Part shown: positions 41,820 through 52,852 of the stretch, piece after piece
Numbering within the stretch: position 1 is the first letter of the stretch
How the letters are laid out: every line of letters begins with the position of its first letter
Assembly (NCBI GenBank): GCA_030407315.1
Contig: JALQPE010002610.1
Coordinates: forward strand, 1 to 64,000
From: Asparagopsis taxiformis
Lineage: Eukaryota; Rhodophyta; Florideophyceae; Bonnemaisoniales; Bonnemaisoniaceae
DNA length: 64,000 nucleotides
Direction: 5' to 3'
Made by a program: the position numbers and the translations under genes
The notes under the pieces: generated by a model
Told to the model about the DNA's origin: nothing
Database searches by the model: none
The model's input: only the letters and a program-made list of their open reading frames with translations

Positions 41820-44800
41820 ATGGCGGACTACGATCCTGTCCAGGCGCCTGCGAGTACAGACAGCCCCCCAAAGCAATCCCCATTTGCAAAATGGAAAGCT
41901 GCTCGCGCTGAGAAAGCGGCCGAGAAGAAGCTGAACGACGAGCAATCTGACAAACTCCCCCCAGTTCCCTTCCTTGCTCTATTCAAATATGCAACCAATT
42001 ACGAATACATGATCATGTTGCTCGCTTCCATCGCCGCTATAGGTCACGGCGCTCTACTCCCCATATTCACCATTCTCTTCGGCGACATCATCACCTCCTT
42101 CGAGGTTCCAGACGCCAATTCTCCAGAAGACACAACCAACTTTGACTTTGACTCCCTCGTGGATGAAATCGGTTCCGTTGCCAAATGGTTTGTCGTTCTC
42201 GCCGTGATCGCCTTTATAACCTCCCTCATTCAGGTCCGTTTCCAGCTTATATTTGCCCAGCGCGTATCAGCTCGTCTGCGCAGTCTCTTCTTCCGCAGTC
42301 TCATGAGCCAGGATTACACCTGGTACGACACCAACAATGGCGGCGAACTCACCGCCCGTGTAGCCGGTGACGTGGACCTCATCCAGGCCGGTATCGGTGA
42401 TAAATTCACCTCCGCAGTGCAATTCATGTCCCAATTTCTCGTCGGTATTATCATCGCTTTTTCGTACGGCTGGAAGCTCACGTTTGTCGTTCTGGCCGTC
42501 TCGCCTCTTCTCGCGATCGCTGGCAGCGTGTTCGGCAATCTCGCCGCTGAAAGCACCTCGGATGGGCTTGGCGCCTACGGCACCGCAGGCGCCATTGCTA
42601 ATGAAGTCATTGGTCTTATTCGCACCGTCACAGCGTACAATGGCCAGCAAAGTGAGATGCGACGCTATGACGTCGAGCTTCAGAAAGCTTACAAGTCTGG
42701 CGTGCGCAAATCCATCTTCGGTGGACTCGCACTTGGCTCTACCTTTTTGCTTGTCTTCTGCACCTACGGTCTGGCCTTTTGGTTCGGAGCCGGTCAGGTG
42801 CGTAATGGTAGTATGGAACCCGGTGCTGTTCTCACAACGTTCTTCTCAGTTCTTATCGCTGCGTTTTCGCTCGGTCAGGCCGCACCTGCTTTCAATGCTT
42901 TGTCCGTCGCGCGTGGAGCTGCACCGCGTGTGTATGATGTCATCGAGCGCCAGTCGGAGATCAATCCGCTTGATGAGGACAATGGCGAAATTCTTGATAC
43001 CGTTCGGGGTCACATTGAGTTTCAAGGCGTCGATTTCGACTACAAGAATCGTGTGCGAGATGACCTCGATGAAGATTCAGGTCGACAATTCGTGTTGAAT
43101 AACTTCAATCTCAACGTTGCTTCCGGGTCCTCGCAGGCACTGGTCGGCCCAAGTGGCTGCGGTAAATCCTCCTGTGTTAGACTAGTCGAGAGATTCTACG
43201 ACGTTCAGAATGGTAAGGTGCTCATCGATGGTCATGATGTAAGAGACCTCAATGTGCGCTGGCTTCGCAGTCAGATTGGATACGTGGGTCAAATGCCCTC
43301 ACTGTTCATGCTCTCCATCCGTGACAACATCGCTCTCGGAGCCGCCATGGAGCCCGTGCTCGATAAGGACTCTGGAAAAACAGTGCTGCAACGACAGGAA
43401 GTCACAGAGGAACAAATTATCCAGGCCGCCAAACAGGCGAATGCACATGACTTCATCATGGGATTGCCCGAGCAGTACAATACAATGCTTGGCGAGCGCG
43501 GTGCACTTCTCAGCGGTGGTCAGAAGCAACGCGTGTGTATCGCCAGAGCCATCATTAGAAATCCCAAGATTCTCATCTTGGATGAATCTACCGCCGCACT
43601 CGACGCTCAGTCGGAACGTATCGTGCAGGATGCACTCGAAAAAGCATCTGAGGGGCGAACGACGATCACCATCGCTCACAGACTCAGTACGGTGAAGAAT
43701 GCAGACGTTATCTCTGTTATCGAAAAGGGAACCGTTGTGGAAAGTGGCACACATTATGAATTGTTGGCCAAAGAAAATGGTGCTTATAAGACTTTGGTTG
43801 AACATCAGAATGTGGTAGCACAAAAGATTGAGACCACTGCAGCTAGCCGCAAGTCTGACAGGAGTTCCATGGATGCCGCCAATGTATTTAACACGTCCAT
43901 TTCCAAGACTGGTCAGGTACAAGAAGGCGAAGGTACATCTGAGGATGATGATGAACCAGACGTTGATCGTAACGTCTTACGGCGAACGTTCGGTTTGAAT
44001 GCCACTGAGTGGCCGCTAATTATCCTTGGAAGTTTTGGTGCGGCCCTCGCTGGAGCCTCTTTCCCAGTTATGGCAATCATTTTTTCCGAGGTAAGTATTC
44101 GTCCCGATTGCGTGTGAAACGAACCTGCCATTTTTTGTCGTACTAACTTGTCCACCGTGTTGTGACATATGCAGGTTATCAATGTTTTGGTCACGACCAA
44201 CACGCCGTCAGAGGTCCGGAGATGGTCATTGTACTTTGTTGCCATTGGTGGTGGAGCTTTCATTGGAAACTTCCTCCAGCAGTTCATGCTTGGTGTCAGT
44301 GGTGAGCGTTTGACCCGAAAGTTGCGAAGAGAATCGTTTAGGGTCCTGCTTAAGCAGGAAATGGGATTCTTTGATGAGAAAAAGAATGCTGTCGGTGCAC
44401 TTACCACTCGTCTGGCTACGGAGGCTACTCTTGTGAAGGGCATTATCGGAGATACTCTTGGTGCGATTGTTTATGTATCTAGTGCAATCCTTTCTGGTTT
44501 CATTATTGCATACGTCGCTTGCTGGCGTGTCGCATTGGTCGTCACAGCAATCTTTCCGCTGATGGCGATCGCTGGTGCCCTTCAAATCAAGGCGATTTCC
44601 GGATTTGATGCTGATTCGCATAAAAAGTATGCGGCGGCAGGCGCTGTTGCATCAGAAGCTGTCGATAACTTTGATACCGTCACAGCCATTGGTGTGCAAG
44701 ACATTTTCATGGATCGCTATGGAGAAGAGCTAAAGATCCCGATTCAGAACGGACAACGGACCGCGTTGGTGGCTGGTATTTCGTTTGGAGTCTCGGAATT

Positions 44801-45821
44801 TATGGCGCAAGCGCTGTGGGCTGTGAGTTTCTGGGTTGGTTCCATCTTCGTCGGCCCAGACTCGGGCGATTGTTCCTTCCTTGGTCTCATGAAAGCAATC
44901 AGTGGGCTATTATTTGCTGGAATGTCGATTGGTCAAGTGTCAACATTTTTGCCTGATGTGGCCAAGTCCAAGTTGGCTGCCACGAAGATTTTCAGACTTC
45001 TCGACCGGGAATCGCAAATTGACCCATCCAATACCGATGGTATCAAGGATGCTGTACGCGGAAGTGTCCAGGCTAAAGACCTGGAATTTGAATACCCGAC
45101 GCGACCGGACGTACATGTGTTGCGAGGCCTGTCAGTGAAGGTGTCTCCTGGTCAGACTCTGGCACTGGTTGGTGAGTCAGGTTGCGGGAAGTCCACGATT
45201 GTTGCGTTGATTGAGCGATTCTATGACGCGAGAACTGGAGTTCTGTCTGTTGACGATAGAGATACTACAGAGTACAACCTGGGTAGTATCCGAGGCCAGA
45301 TGGGGCTTGTATCTCAAGAACCGGATCTTTTCGATAGATCTGTGCGCGACAACATTGCCTACGGGTTGTCACAAGAGGACGGAACTGCCGTAACGGAAAG
45401 TATGATCACTACAGCTGCTCAAGCGGCGAATGCACACGGTTTTATTGTTGATCTACCAGATGGTTACGATACAATCGTTGGACCAAGAGGGAGCCGACTT
45501 TCTGGTGGACAACGGCAGAGAGTGGCTATCGCTCGGGCGCTCGTTCGAGAGCCGAGAATACTTCTGCTGGACGAAGCAACATCTGCGCTGGACGCGGTTT
45601 CAGAGAAGAACGTGCAGCAGACTCTTGATAAAGCAAGGTTGGGCAGAACAACTATTGCTATTGCTCACCGGCTGTCGACAATCAAGGATGCTGATATCAT
45701 TGCGGTCGTGAAGAATGGTCGCGTTGTGGAGAGCGGACGTCATGAAGCGCTGCTGAAGATTAAGGATGGTGTATATGCCAACCTTGTGCGCAATCAAATG
45801 GAGGAAATTGCCGCTGAATAA
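41820..45821 (+). CDS. ABCB-type full ABC transporter (P-glycoprotein-like), one intron
   Basis: Exons 41820-44090 and 44175-45821 give 1305 residues, the usual size of a full ABCB exporter with TMD-NBD-TMD-NBD order. It would pump hydrophobic compounds across a membrane using ATP. The first NBD has Walker A GPSGCGKSS (about 443), signature LLSGGQKQR (about 563) and Walker B ILILDESTAALD. The second has GESGCGKST (about 1090), RLSGGQRQR and ILLLDEATSALD. Both catalytic glutamates and H-loop histidines (TIAHRLSTVK, AIAHRLSTIK) are kept, so both sites look active. The first TMD begins at about residue 50. The ATG has a CACC context. Substrate unknown. Confidence 0.93.
44091..44174 (+). other. 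Intron of the ABCB gene, 84 nt
   Basis: GTAAGT at the 5' end, TACTAAC branch site at 44141-44147, and ATATGCAG at the 3' end. The phase is 0. Although its length is a multiple of three, an in-frame TGA near 44115 would truncate an unspliced product after the first half-transporter. Confidence 0.92.
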
Positions 45822-46200
45822 TTGTTGGTACCAGATGATGATTTATGTGTTTTCCCCGAGCCACGACTCAGTCATCCTTTTCGTGCGGAGATGATTGCTA
45901 GAATGATAATGCAAATGTTGGGAAAGGTACCAATGTTCAGTAGACTTGTTTATGCAGATGTTTTAGATTCGCTTCTCCATAGTTGGCAATGGAATACTAC
46001 ACAATACACGGACATTTTTTGTTATCCGGCTTACTGAATGCACTATGCACTCACCGATTCCAATCAAGGGCAGATCAAAAATAAATTCGCAAATTGATGG
46101 AGTAGACAAAGATTCAAGTTTATAAAACTGATTTTCTAGCTTTTCATAATCTGATCAACAATCAGAACGAAAAAAACTGCATTAACAGTCAATCAATCAA
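45822..46200. other. Convergent intergenic gap
   Basis: Lies between the stops of the ABCB gene and the Myb-like gene on the opposite strand. It is AT-rich near 46080-46190 and should hold both 3' ends. No gene is seen. Confidence 0.4.
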
Positions 46201-47892
46201 TCATCTCTTCTTAGCACCATCCTCCTTCGACGCCGGCAGCTTGCCCTGCGCGCGCAGAATCCTCAAATGGTTGGCGCATTGCTCATGCGAGCGACGCGGC
46301 GAAAACTTCTTTGCCAGCATCCTCCGCAAATCCATCTCCTCCAGGCTCTGATTCTCCAGCACAAGCTTTGAGAACTCCCCATTCTCCTGCTCCGTCCAAT
46401 TGTCCCTCCGTCTCTTCCCGATCGCGGCGACGATCCCGCTCTTCAATCGCGCACCACTACGGCCCCGATTCGCCGCGCCTCTCCGCCGTTGCATCTCCGT
46501 CGCGCAGGCGCCCGACGCTTCGCGACCATTGACGCTACCCAGCGTTCGCAACGGCGGCAGACGAAATTCTTCCGCGACATTCGTCATTTCCGCCTTGCCG
46601 AGCCTGTCGGTACTGTTCACGCGCCTGCCCGTCGTCACCCCGCGCTCGGGCGTATAGCCCGCTTGCGTCTCGTGTGCGTTGCGATGCACACCCGCAGAGC
46701 TGCCGTACGCCGCGACTTTGTGCGCCCCGCAGCCGCCCTTCTCCCGCTCCCCGCCATGGTGCACCCGCATTTCATCGTCCTCCATGCCCGCTTGCTGCTG
46801 CCCGCCCCGCTCCATGCCGGACCCCTGTCCCCTGCCGTCGACCGCGTGCACACCCGCCGTGTGTCGATAGGGCAAGACTTGTAAATTAGAACCCTGCCGC
46901 TCCCGTTCCAGTTCTGCTCGGTTTTCCATAGAAGCATACTGTCCACGCGTCGGTTCCATGTCGACGTCTTGCCCGTCTTCCAAGCGCGGTTTATTCAGAT
47001 CCATACCGCAAGTGGCTCGGTCTGGATCCGAATCGCGCTTCCCTTCGATCGCTCCAGCGTTGTTGAAGTGCTGATCGTTGGCTGCGTATTCGTCGGGATT
47101 CTGCGTGGGAGAGAAACCGTTAATCTGGTTGATGACGTATACATTCAGATTATCGGACTTTCTCTGTTTCCCTTCCGGCTTTCGCAAGAGAGACCTGGTC
47201 TTCTCTTTCTCAGCGAAATACTGTTTCTTCCGGATGCTCTCTTGGCAAGCATTGCACCTTACGTCAGCACTAGCACCGGAGATATTCGCTCGTAGCAGCG
47301 CATTGGATTCGACAATCATTTGTTTCAATTGCTCTATTTCATGCATGAAATCCCTGCGCATGAGATTCATAGATTGCTGAAGATGTTCATAAAGCTCTGA
47401 ACAAGTCCTCTTCTGCTCAACTGCTCTGTACCTGAAACTCATAGCTTTCTGAGCGTAATCAGCAGGAGCATAAAGGTCGTGCAGACCAGTTGGAGATACG
47501 TTTCTTGAGCCGGCATTTAATTGCTCGCCGTCGGTGCCCCTGTATCCAGCTGAGTGTCCGCCTACTGACTGTCGTGCTATTGCTGGTTTTTGATTTTTTA
47601 GGGGAAGAGCAGCAACCTGACAAGCCACGTTTGCAATTGTTGATAGAGGACAATCTTCCACTGCAACTTGCCTCTCCAATTCGCGAATCCTGGTGTAGCT
47701 CAGAAGCGGCGCAAGTTGTTCACTAGAGCTTTTGTCGTTGGCCTGCGTATTGGGTTCGGAGTGATTGGCATTGAGTGTCTCACGAACACGCTGGTTGTGG
47801 CCATCATCAGTGACGTCGCTCGTGGGGGAAGGAAAACGCAGCTCGGAATGTTGATGCTGGTCCTTAGCGTTGTCGTTGTTGAATGTCGACAT
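46201..47892 (-). CDS. Protein with C-terminal Myb/SANT-like domain
   Basis: 563 residues from ATG 47892 (MSTFNNDNAKDQ). The in-frame ATG at 47997 is only about 26 nt from the TATA box, so probably lies at or before the transcript start. Most of the chain is low complexity and polar. A helical stretch near 165-215 (YRAVEQKRTCSELYEHLQQ, HEIEQLKQMIVESNALL) may form a coiled coil, and two CxxC-like cysteines (CNACQES) follow. The C terminus has a Trp-containing helical unit (NWTEQENGEFSKLV, LRRMLAKKFSPRRSHEQC, ANHLRILRAQGKLP) resembling a Myb/SANT DNA-binding domain. A nuclear DNA-binding role is inferred from this alone. The middle is rich in Gly, Arg and His. Confidence 0.55.
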   Translation of the reverse strand: MSTFNNDNAKDQHQHSELRFPSPTSDVTDDGHNQRVRETLNANHSEPNTQANDKSSSEQLAPLLSYTRIRELERQVAVEDCPLSTIANVACQVAALPLKNQKPAIARQSVGGHSAGYRGTDGEQLNAGSRNVSPTGLHDLYAPADYAQKAMSFRYRAVEQKRTCSELYEHLQQSMNLMRRDFMHEIEQLKQMIVESNALLRANISGASADVRCNACQESIRKKQYFAEKEKTRSLLRKPEGKQRKSDNLNVYVINQINGFSPTQNPDEYAANDQHFNNAGAIEGKRDSDPDRATCGMDLNKPRLEDGQDVDMEPTRGQYASMENRAELERERQGSNLQVLPYRHTAGVHAVDGRGQGSGMERGGQQQAGMEDDEMRVHHGGEREKGGCGAHKVAAYGSSAGVHRNAHETQAGYTPERGVTTGRRVNSTDRLGKAEMTNVAEEFRLPPLRTLGSVNGREASGACATEMQRRRGAANRGRSGARLKSGIVAAIGKRRRDNWTEQENGEFSKLVLENQSLEEMDLRRMLAKKFSPRRSHEQCANHLRILRAQGKLPASKEDGAKKR

Positions 47893-48015
47893 GGTGAGGT
47901 AGAGTTTTGGCGAGTGGTGTGTTGAAGAGATGAAGTTCTTGCGATGGTTGTGGTAAGCTTGCAAGGTTGAAGGGTTGGGTTGGAGGCTGGAAGACATCGC
48001 TAGGGGAGTTGCACG

Positions 48016-48023
48016 TATTTATA
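48016..48023 (-). promoter_or_regulatory. TATA box of the Myb-like gene
   Basis: TATAAATA on the minus strand, 124 nt before ATG 47892. Confidence 0.6.
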
Positions 48024-49017
48024 CGGCGGTTAATGAACTGCTCTTGCATGCTAACAGGATGAAGAATGTGTCAAAAACGAGAGTCTAATATGACCGAATA
48101 CTGAACATCCATTGAATCGGGAGAGACAAACGATTACAATTTGCACAGATTGTCCATGAAAGCAATCGTTTACGGGTCTATTGGAGCTGATCAGTCTGTT
48201 AGCACTTCTAGGGACCAAGACTTGTGGTAATGCAAAGGCGAATTGTGTGTTTTGTCGGGCCAGAGACTAACGAGATTCGTTGCGGGAAGAGACAACGAGT
48301 TGCTTTGCAATGCATTCGGTTGAAAAAATTTCACCCGTTGGAGAGATGGACGGGGATTCACCGAGTGCGATTGACAGCAACCGACAGAATATTGCGGCTA
48401 TTTTCTGTCGGTTGAGAGGGAGCGGTTTGTATCGAACAGAGAGAATGCAATACTGACAAGTTGAGTTGTTGTGCAAGAATGAACAATATTATGAGACAGG
48501 AGTCATCATTCTTTGTAGCAAGAAATTTTTTCAACAGTGACTCTAGTCTACTGGTACTCTGCCCAACTGACAGGCTAGCCATTGTATGGCGTAGGGCTTG
48601 CGAGTGGGACCCAATTTCATTAGTTACATAGTGGAATCCGCTTTCCTTTCTAAAGACAAACTGAGCATACACCCGACAGATATCCAACTAAAGCTGTCGC
48701 GGCTAAATGCTCGGGTTTTATGCCACGAGTATTTCGCCTACAGCAACCGGTTAGAATGTGTGAGTGGACTTGTAACATGTTACTGTTAGGTATAGGTGAA
48801 AACATCAAGACACCCGTTCCACCCTAGCGGCGTGATTAGAGTAGATGTAACAAGTCATGCGATGAAAGACATGCTGGAGAAAGCCAAGATGTTGCGACTT
48901 TCAGAGGTAGTGCACTCAACGCAAAATATCCGCAGTTTGTTTTACAGGTGCAATTCTCCTATCGCGCAGCTTAGTCACGGGAATCTGGTACACAATTTCT
49001 CTACGTGAAATACATCA
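48024..49017. other. 1-kb intergenic region
   Basis: Lies between the Myb-like gene's promoter and the 3' end of the ABCG gene. Only motif-free short ORFs. Short inverted words (TTTTCTGTCGG and CCGACAGAATAT) occur near 48380-48415. Confidence 0.35.
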
Positions 49018-51310
49018 TCACTGCCAGCTTGAATTGCTTGGCTTATGTGAGGTATGCAATAACTTGAGAGCGAAATAGCCCATCGTCCGGAACACCATTA
49101 TCCAAATTAACAGAATAGTAATGTTGGTTGCCATTGACAGCACCCCTTCGATCTGCGCGCCTGCGAGTAGAGAGTCGGCGTTGATCGGGCACTGCTCCCC
49201 GTTGTTCGAATACACAGAGGTGATGGTGCTGGAGCACTGCAAAACACGGCCGTTCATCATTTCGTTTTGTACAAATGCTTCGTAAGAATACTACAAGGGA
49301 TACAAAAAAAGGGATCACCGCCAGTCAGAAAGAGGTTCAAAGTTTGCCATACGCTTGTATGAGAAGTTTCCAAAATGTGAACAAACCTTGATAAAACTGA
49401 AGTACCGCAACGGCCTAACAAAGTCTGGAATATTGTCAGGATTCACATAGTAGCCTGAAACCAACATAGAAAATAATAAAGTCAGCGAAGCTGCAACCTG
49501 CGCTTGCCTCACATCCATCATCACCGCAGAAATGAATAGACCAACGCTTTGAGCTGCAAGAACGGTGAGGATAAGAATAATCAAGAAAAGGAGGAACGAG
49601 GGGAAGTAAGGGTTGAGACCGATTGCATAGTACACAATAGATGTGTATATAAGAGGGTATACCATATCTGCCGGTGTCTCAACCTAGTTGTGTAAAGCAC
49701 CAAAGCAAGGGATCATGGATACGAGCCAGTCAGTAAATGACAAACCGCAAACAAGCAACCATAGAACAATCGATGAACACACGTACAGTTGTCTTTGCAA
49801 AATAGTATGCACTCAGTCTATAGCTGCCACCAGCACGGTCTTTGCTCAAAACCTGTTTCTCAGCTGGGAAAGCGAACAAAGCGGAGAACGTGCTGAAGAA
49901 GGACCAAAAAATACCTGAAAAGCTAAGAAAGCCGAGACGATCCTCGACTGTTTCCTCTGCGGGTTCTATTCTGAACCAGATGAGTGCAGAGATAATCGTA
50001 ATACACACAACTTGTATAATATAAATCTTTTGAAAGATTGCGCCACTCTTTTGTTTAAAAGCTCTTCGACTTAGAACCGCAACCTGAGCAATCCAATTAT
50101 TTGTATATTTGTCTGCTCCCGTGAGCTGACTATGCCTCCCAGTGAAGTCATAAGCCCTCTTCGTGAGTGCTCTTTTGATCCTGGCACCTTGACCTGCTGG
50201 GGACACGGGATCCAATGCTTCTGGTTGCTCCTTTGCGTTTACAGATGAAGTTTGCGATGATGATGATTGCTCTTCCATGTCGAGGATGAGCTCCTGTGCA
50301 TTCTGATGCACATGGAGCAATGGTGTAGCTACATGACCAGCTTGTGCAATGTACTGCTCCCATGCGGTAATGATACGAGCCTGGACGGACGGCTGCTCGT
50401 CGCCGTCTTCGACGCGGTCATCTATGGCCAATTCCAGCATATAGTCTGCGGGATTGTAGGAGGTCTTCGGAAACGGGAAAGAAATCGAGGTGAAATATGG
50501 CACTACATTTTCAGGGGTGCCAAAGTAGGCTACACGGCCGGCGGCAAGCAGAAGAATTCTATCAAATAGGGAGAACATTTGACTAGAGGGCTGGTGAATA
50601 GTCGCAATAACTGTGCGCCCCTCGTTACACAATTGCTTGAGTAGATTTATAACAGTGAATGCGGAAGAACTGTCCAAACCGGAGGTGCATTCATCTGCGA
50701 GAAGCAGGGATGGATTATGTAACAATTCATTGGCAATGTTAACACGTTTTCGTTCGCCACCGGAAATGCCCTTGTCAAATTGTTGATCGCCGATGCGCGT
50801 ATCTTGACACTTTTCTAGACGCAGACGTCGGAGCATTTCATCAACGCGAGCTTTCTTCTCCTCGGACGACATGGACTTGGGAAGGCGAATGTCGGCTGTG
50901 AATTGCAGCGTTTCACGCACGGTGAGTTTGGAGAAGAAGACGTCATCTTGCATGACGTATCCGATATGGCGCTTTGTTCTCGGCACGCGTGGACGACCCG
51001 CGAAAAGAATTTGACCGGAGGAGGGCGGATGCTGCGATCGAGCTGCGAGTAGATTGAGAAGCGATGTTTTCCCGGAGCCGCTTGGACCCATTATGGCGAG
51101 GGAGGTTCCGGCAGGCACATAGCCAGATATGTTTTCCAAAATAGTGGTGGGAGTGTTGGACTCGGACGAGGATCGAGTGAGACAGTGTCTGAGCTGTGCG
51201 AGTGGCGATGAACGCGGTGGCGGTATGTGATAGGAAACATTTGTAAAGGTGACATGCACCGATTGCGAGGCGAGGATGGTCATTTTGGAAGGGGTTGGAA
51301 GTATGCACAC
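49018..51310 (-). CDS. ABCG (WHITE-type) half ABC transporter, two introns
   Basis: Exons 51310-49787, 49683-49387 and 49290-49018 give 697 residues. The NBD comes first: Walker A GPSGSGKTS (75-83), signature GISGGERKR (about 178) and Walker B LLLADECTSGLDS, then TIHQPSS. A Ser/Glu-rich linker follows (EEQSSSSQTSSVNAKEQPE). The TMD has helices FQKIYIIQVVCITIISALIW, FLSFSGIFWSFFSTFSALFA and, after the first intron, LIYTSIVYYAIGL and FLLFLIILILTVLAAQSVGL. This order is typical of ABCG half transporters, which dimerise to export lipids or other hydrophobic compounds. Splicing restores the continuous AKTT-VETPADMVYPLIY segment typical of the family. ATG 51283 (MTILASQ) is an alternative start. 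It is divergent from the PPR gene, 386 bp away. Confidence 0.88.
49291..49386 (-). other. Second intron of the ABCG gene, 96 nt
   Basis: On the minus strand GTTTGT opens the intron after ...FSFIK. A CTGAC branch-like site lies near 49325 and TTGTAG closes it. Phase 0. Exon 3 resumes YSYEAFVQNEMM. Confidence 0.82.
49684..49786 (-). other. First intron of the ABCG gene, 103 nt
   Basis: On the minus strand GTACGT follows ...AKTT. A TTTACTGAC branch-like site and CAACTAG precede VETPADMVYP. Phase 0. Confidence 0.85.
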
Positions 51311-51351
51311 ACGAATGGACGTGTTAGGAACGGACGAGGCCGAGCGCGCGG

Positions 51352-51358
51352 ATTTATA
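51352..51358 (-). promoter_or_regulatory. TATA box of the ABCG gene
   Basis: TATAAAT on the minus strand, about 48 nt before ATG 51310 and 75 nt before ATG 51283. Confidence 0.6.
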
Positions 51359-51696
51359 GGGTTGTGTGGAATATGAGTTTGACGTACATATGAAAACAGT
51401 TGAGATAAAGACAGGGCGACTGACGTGGCTGATGTGGCATTAAGCGACAGCCGTCAATTCATGATATATGAATCGCATCAAGACGAACAACTGCCACAAT
51501 TATCCATAGCATGCGATACCACCTCACGACTCATTCATCGTCATTTCTGTGATCCCAAACCAACGATCCCCGCAACAATAATAATCCAACCAATAACCAT
51601 CCGCCAATTCACCACCTCATCTCCCGACCACACCCGACCACCCATTCACTCACGCATCCTCCCCCACCCCGCCCCGCCCCGCCCCACCACGCATCC

Positions 51697-52713
51697 ATGT
51701 CCGTCTTCATCGCGCACCCCGCGCCATTCCCGCGCATCCCCGCGTCGCCCGCGCGGCGTCGTCCGCCAGTCTGCCAGCAGACGCACGAGCCTGCGCGCGC
51801 GCCGACTCGGCGCGCGTCGGGGGTGCGCAAACCGGCGCCGACGGAGCAACAAACATGCGCACGTATCAATGCCTGTGCGCGACGCGACGATTGGTACGCG
51901 GCACGTTCAGCCTTTCTGCATTACACATCTTTCTCGCGTCCATCATCGCGTCTACTAGCATGCTACGTCTCCGCGCTGTGTCGTCTGCGACGCGTCGACG
52001 ACGCGCAACACGCGCTCAAACGCCACCCCGCCGCGGACAGTCCCGTCGCGCGCACCGCTGTCATTGCCGCAATTGCGCGCGCGGACGATCCGGACATCGC
52101 GCGCGACATGCTACGTCGCTGCCAGACGCGGCTGGACATGTCCGCGCCGCACGCGCACACAGCCGTGATGCATGCGTACGCGCTGCGCGGCGACGCCAAT
52201 AGCGCGCGGCTCGTGCTGCAGGACGCCGAGCGCGGTGGCGTGCGCGTCGATGTGCAGATGTATGATTGTATGATTCGTGCGTATGGTAGGGCGGGCAGAA
52301 TGCGCGAGGCGTTTAAAGTGCTGCGCGTTTTGAGGGAGAAGCAGTTTGCTCCTACTGAGCATACGTTTGAGGGGCTTATTTATGCGTGCGCTCATGGCGC
52401 CGCGACGCTGGATACGCGCGCGAGTGGGCTTGCCGCTAGGGCGTATGTTGTTTATGACGCCGCCGTTTCGGAAGGCTTTCGTTCGGTGCGTGTGATGAAC
52501 GCTTTGCTCAGTGCCGTTTTGAGAGGTGGTTGGGTTTCGGATGAGCGGACTGGGCGCTTTTTGGAAGACTTGAGGTCGATGAAATCGGAGCTGACTGAGG
52601 AGAAGATTCGTAGCGTTGGTTTGGATCCGGCGAGGTTTCTGAGAAAGGTTGCTGATTTGGAGAGGCTTTATTGCAAGCATGCGAGTGATCGACATAATCG
52701 AAGCTCGTTTTAG
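51697..52713 (+). CDS. Pentatricopeptide repeat (PPR) protein
   Basis: 338 residues. The N terminus is Arg/Pro/Ala/Ser-rich without acidic residues (MSVFIAHPAPFPRIPASPAR), as in organelle-targeting peptides. Helical PPR-type repeats follow from about residue 55: CARINACARRDDWYAARSAF, LLACYVSALCRLRRVDDAQH, AHTAVMHAYALRGDANSAR, and the best one MYDCMIRAYGRAGRMREAFK followed by THTFEGLI-like sequence. PPR proteins bind organellar RNA and act in its processing or translation. The RNA target is unknown. The first 600 bp are strikingly GC-rich, with strong G/C third positions, while the last third is less so. No partner domain (SMR, DYW) is seen. Confidence 0.8.
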   Translation: MSVFIAHPAPFPRIPASPARRRPPVCQQTHEPARAPTRRASGVRKPAPTEQQTCARINACARRDDWYAARSAFLHYTSFSRPSSRLLACYVSALCRLRRVDDAQHALKRHPAADSPVARTAVIAAIARADDPDIARDMLRRCQTRLDMSAPHAHTAVMHAYALRGDANSARLVLQDAERGGVRVDVQMYDCMIRAYGRAGRMREAFKVLRVLREKQFAPTEHTFEGLIYACAHGAATLDTRASGLAARAYVVYDAAVSEGFRSVRVMNALLSAVLRGGWVSDERTGRFLEDLRSMKSELTEEKIRSVGLDPARFLRKVADLERLYCKHASDRHNRSSF

Positions 52714-52852
52714 ACTTTTGCATGGTGCGTGTTTGTAAATATATTATTTTTTTTTCAAACAAAATCTCCTGCGTTACTCGGTTTACAAGCGCCGAGATCC
52801 CGACTCGTCTCTGCAAACTTTCCTAGCCACTTGTTCCCAGCGCACACCAACA

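Noticed and set aside
46311..46889. Plus-strand Arg/Pro-rich ORFs opposite the Myb-like gene
   Set aside because: Shadow frames of a GC-rich coding region.
47893..47997. Upstream start (ATG 47997) for the Myb-like protein
   Set aside because: Only about 26 nt from the TATA box, so probably not within the mRNA.
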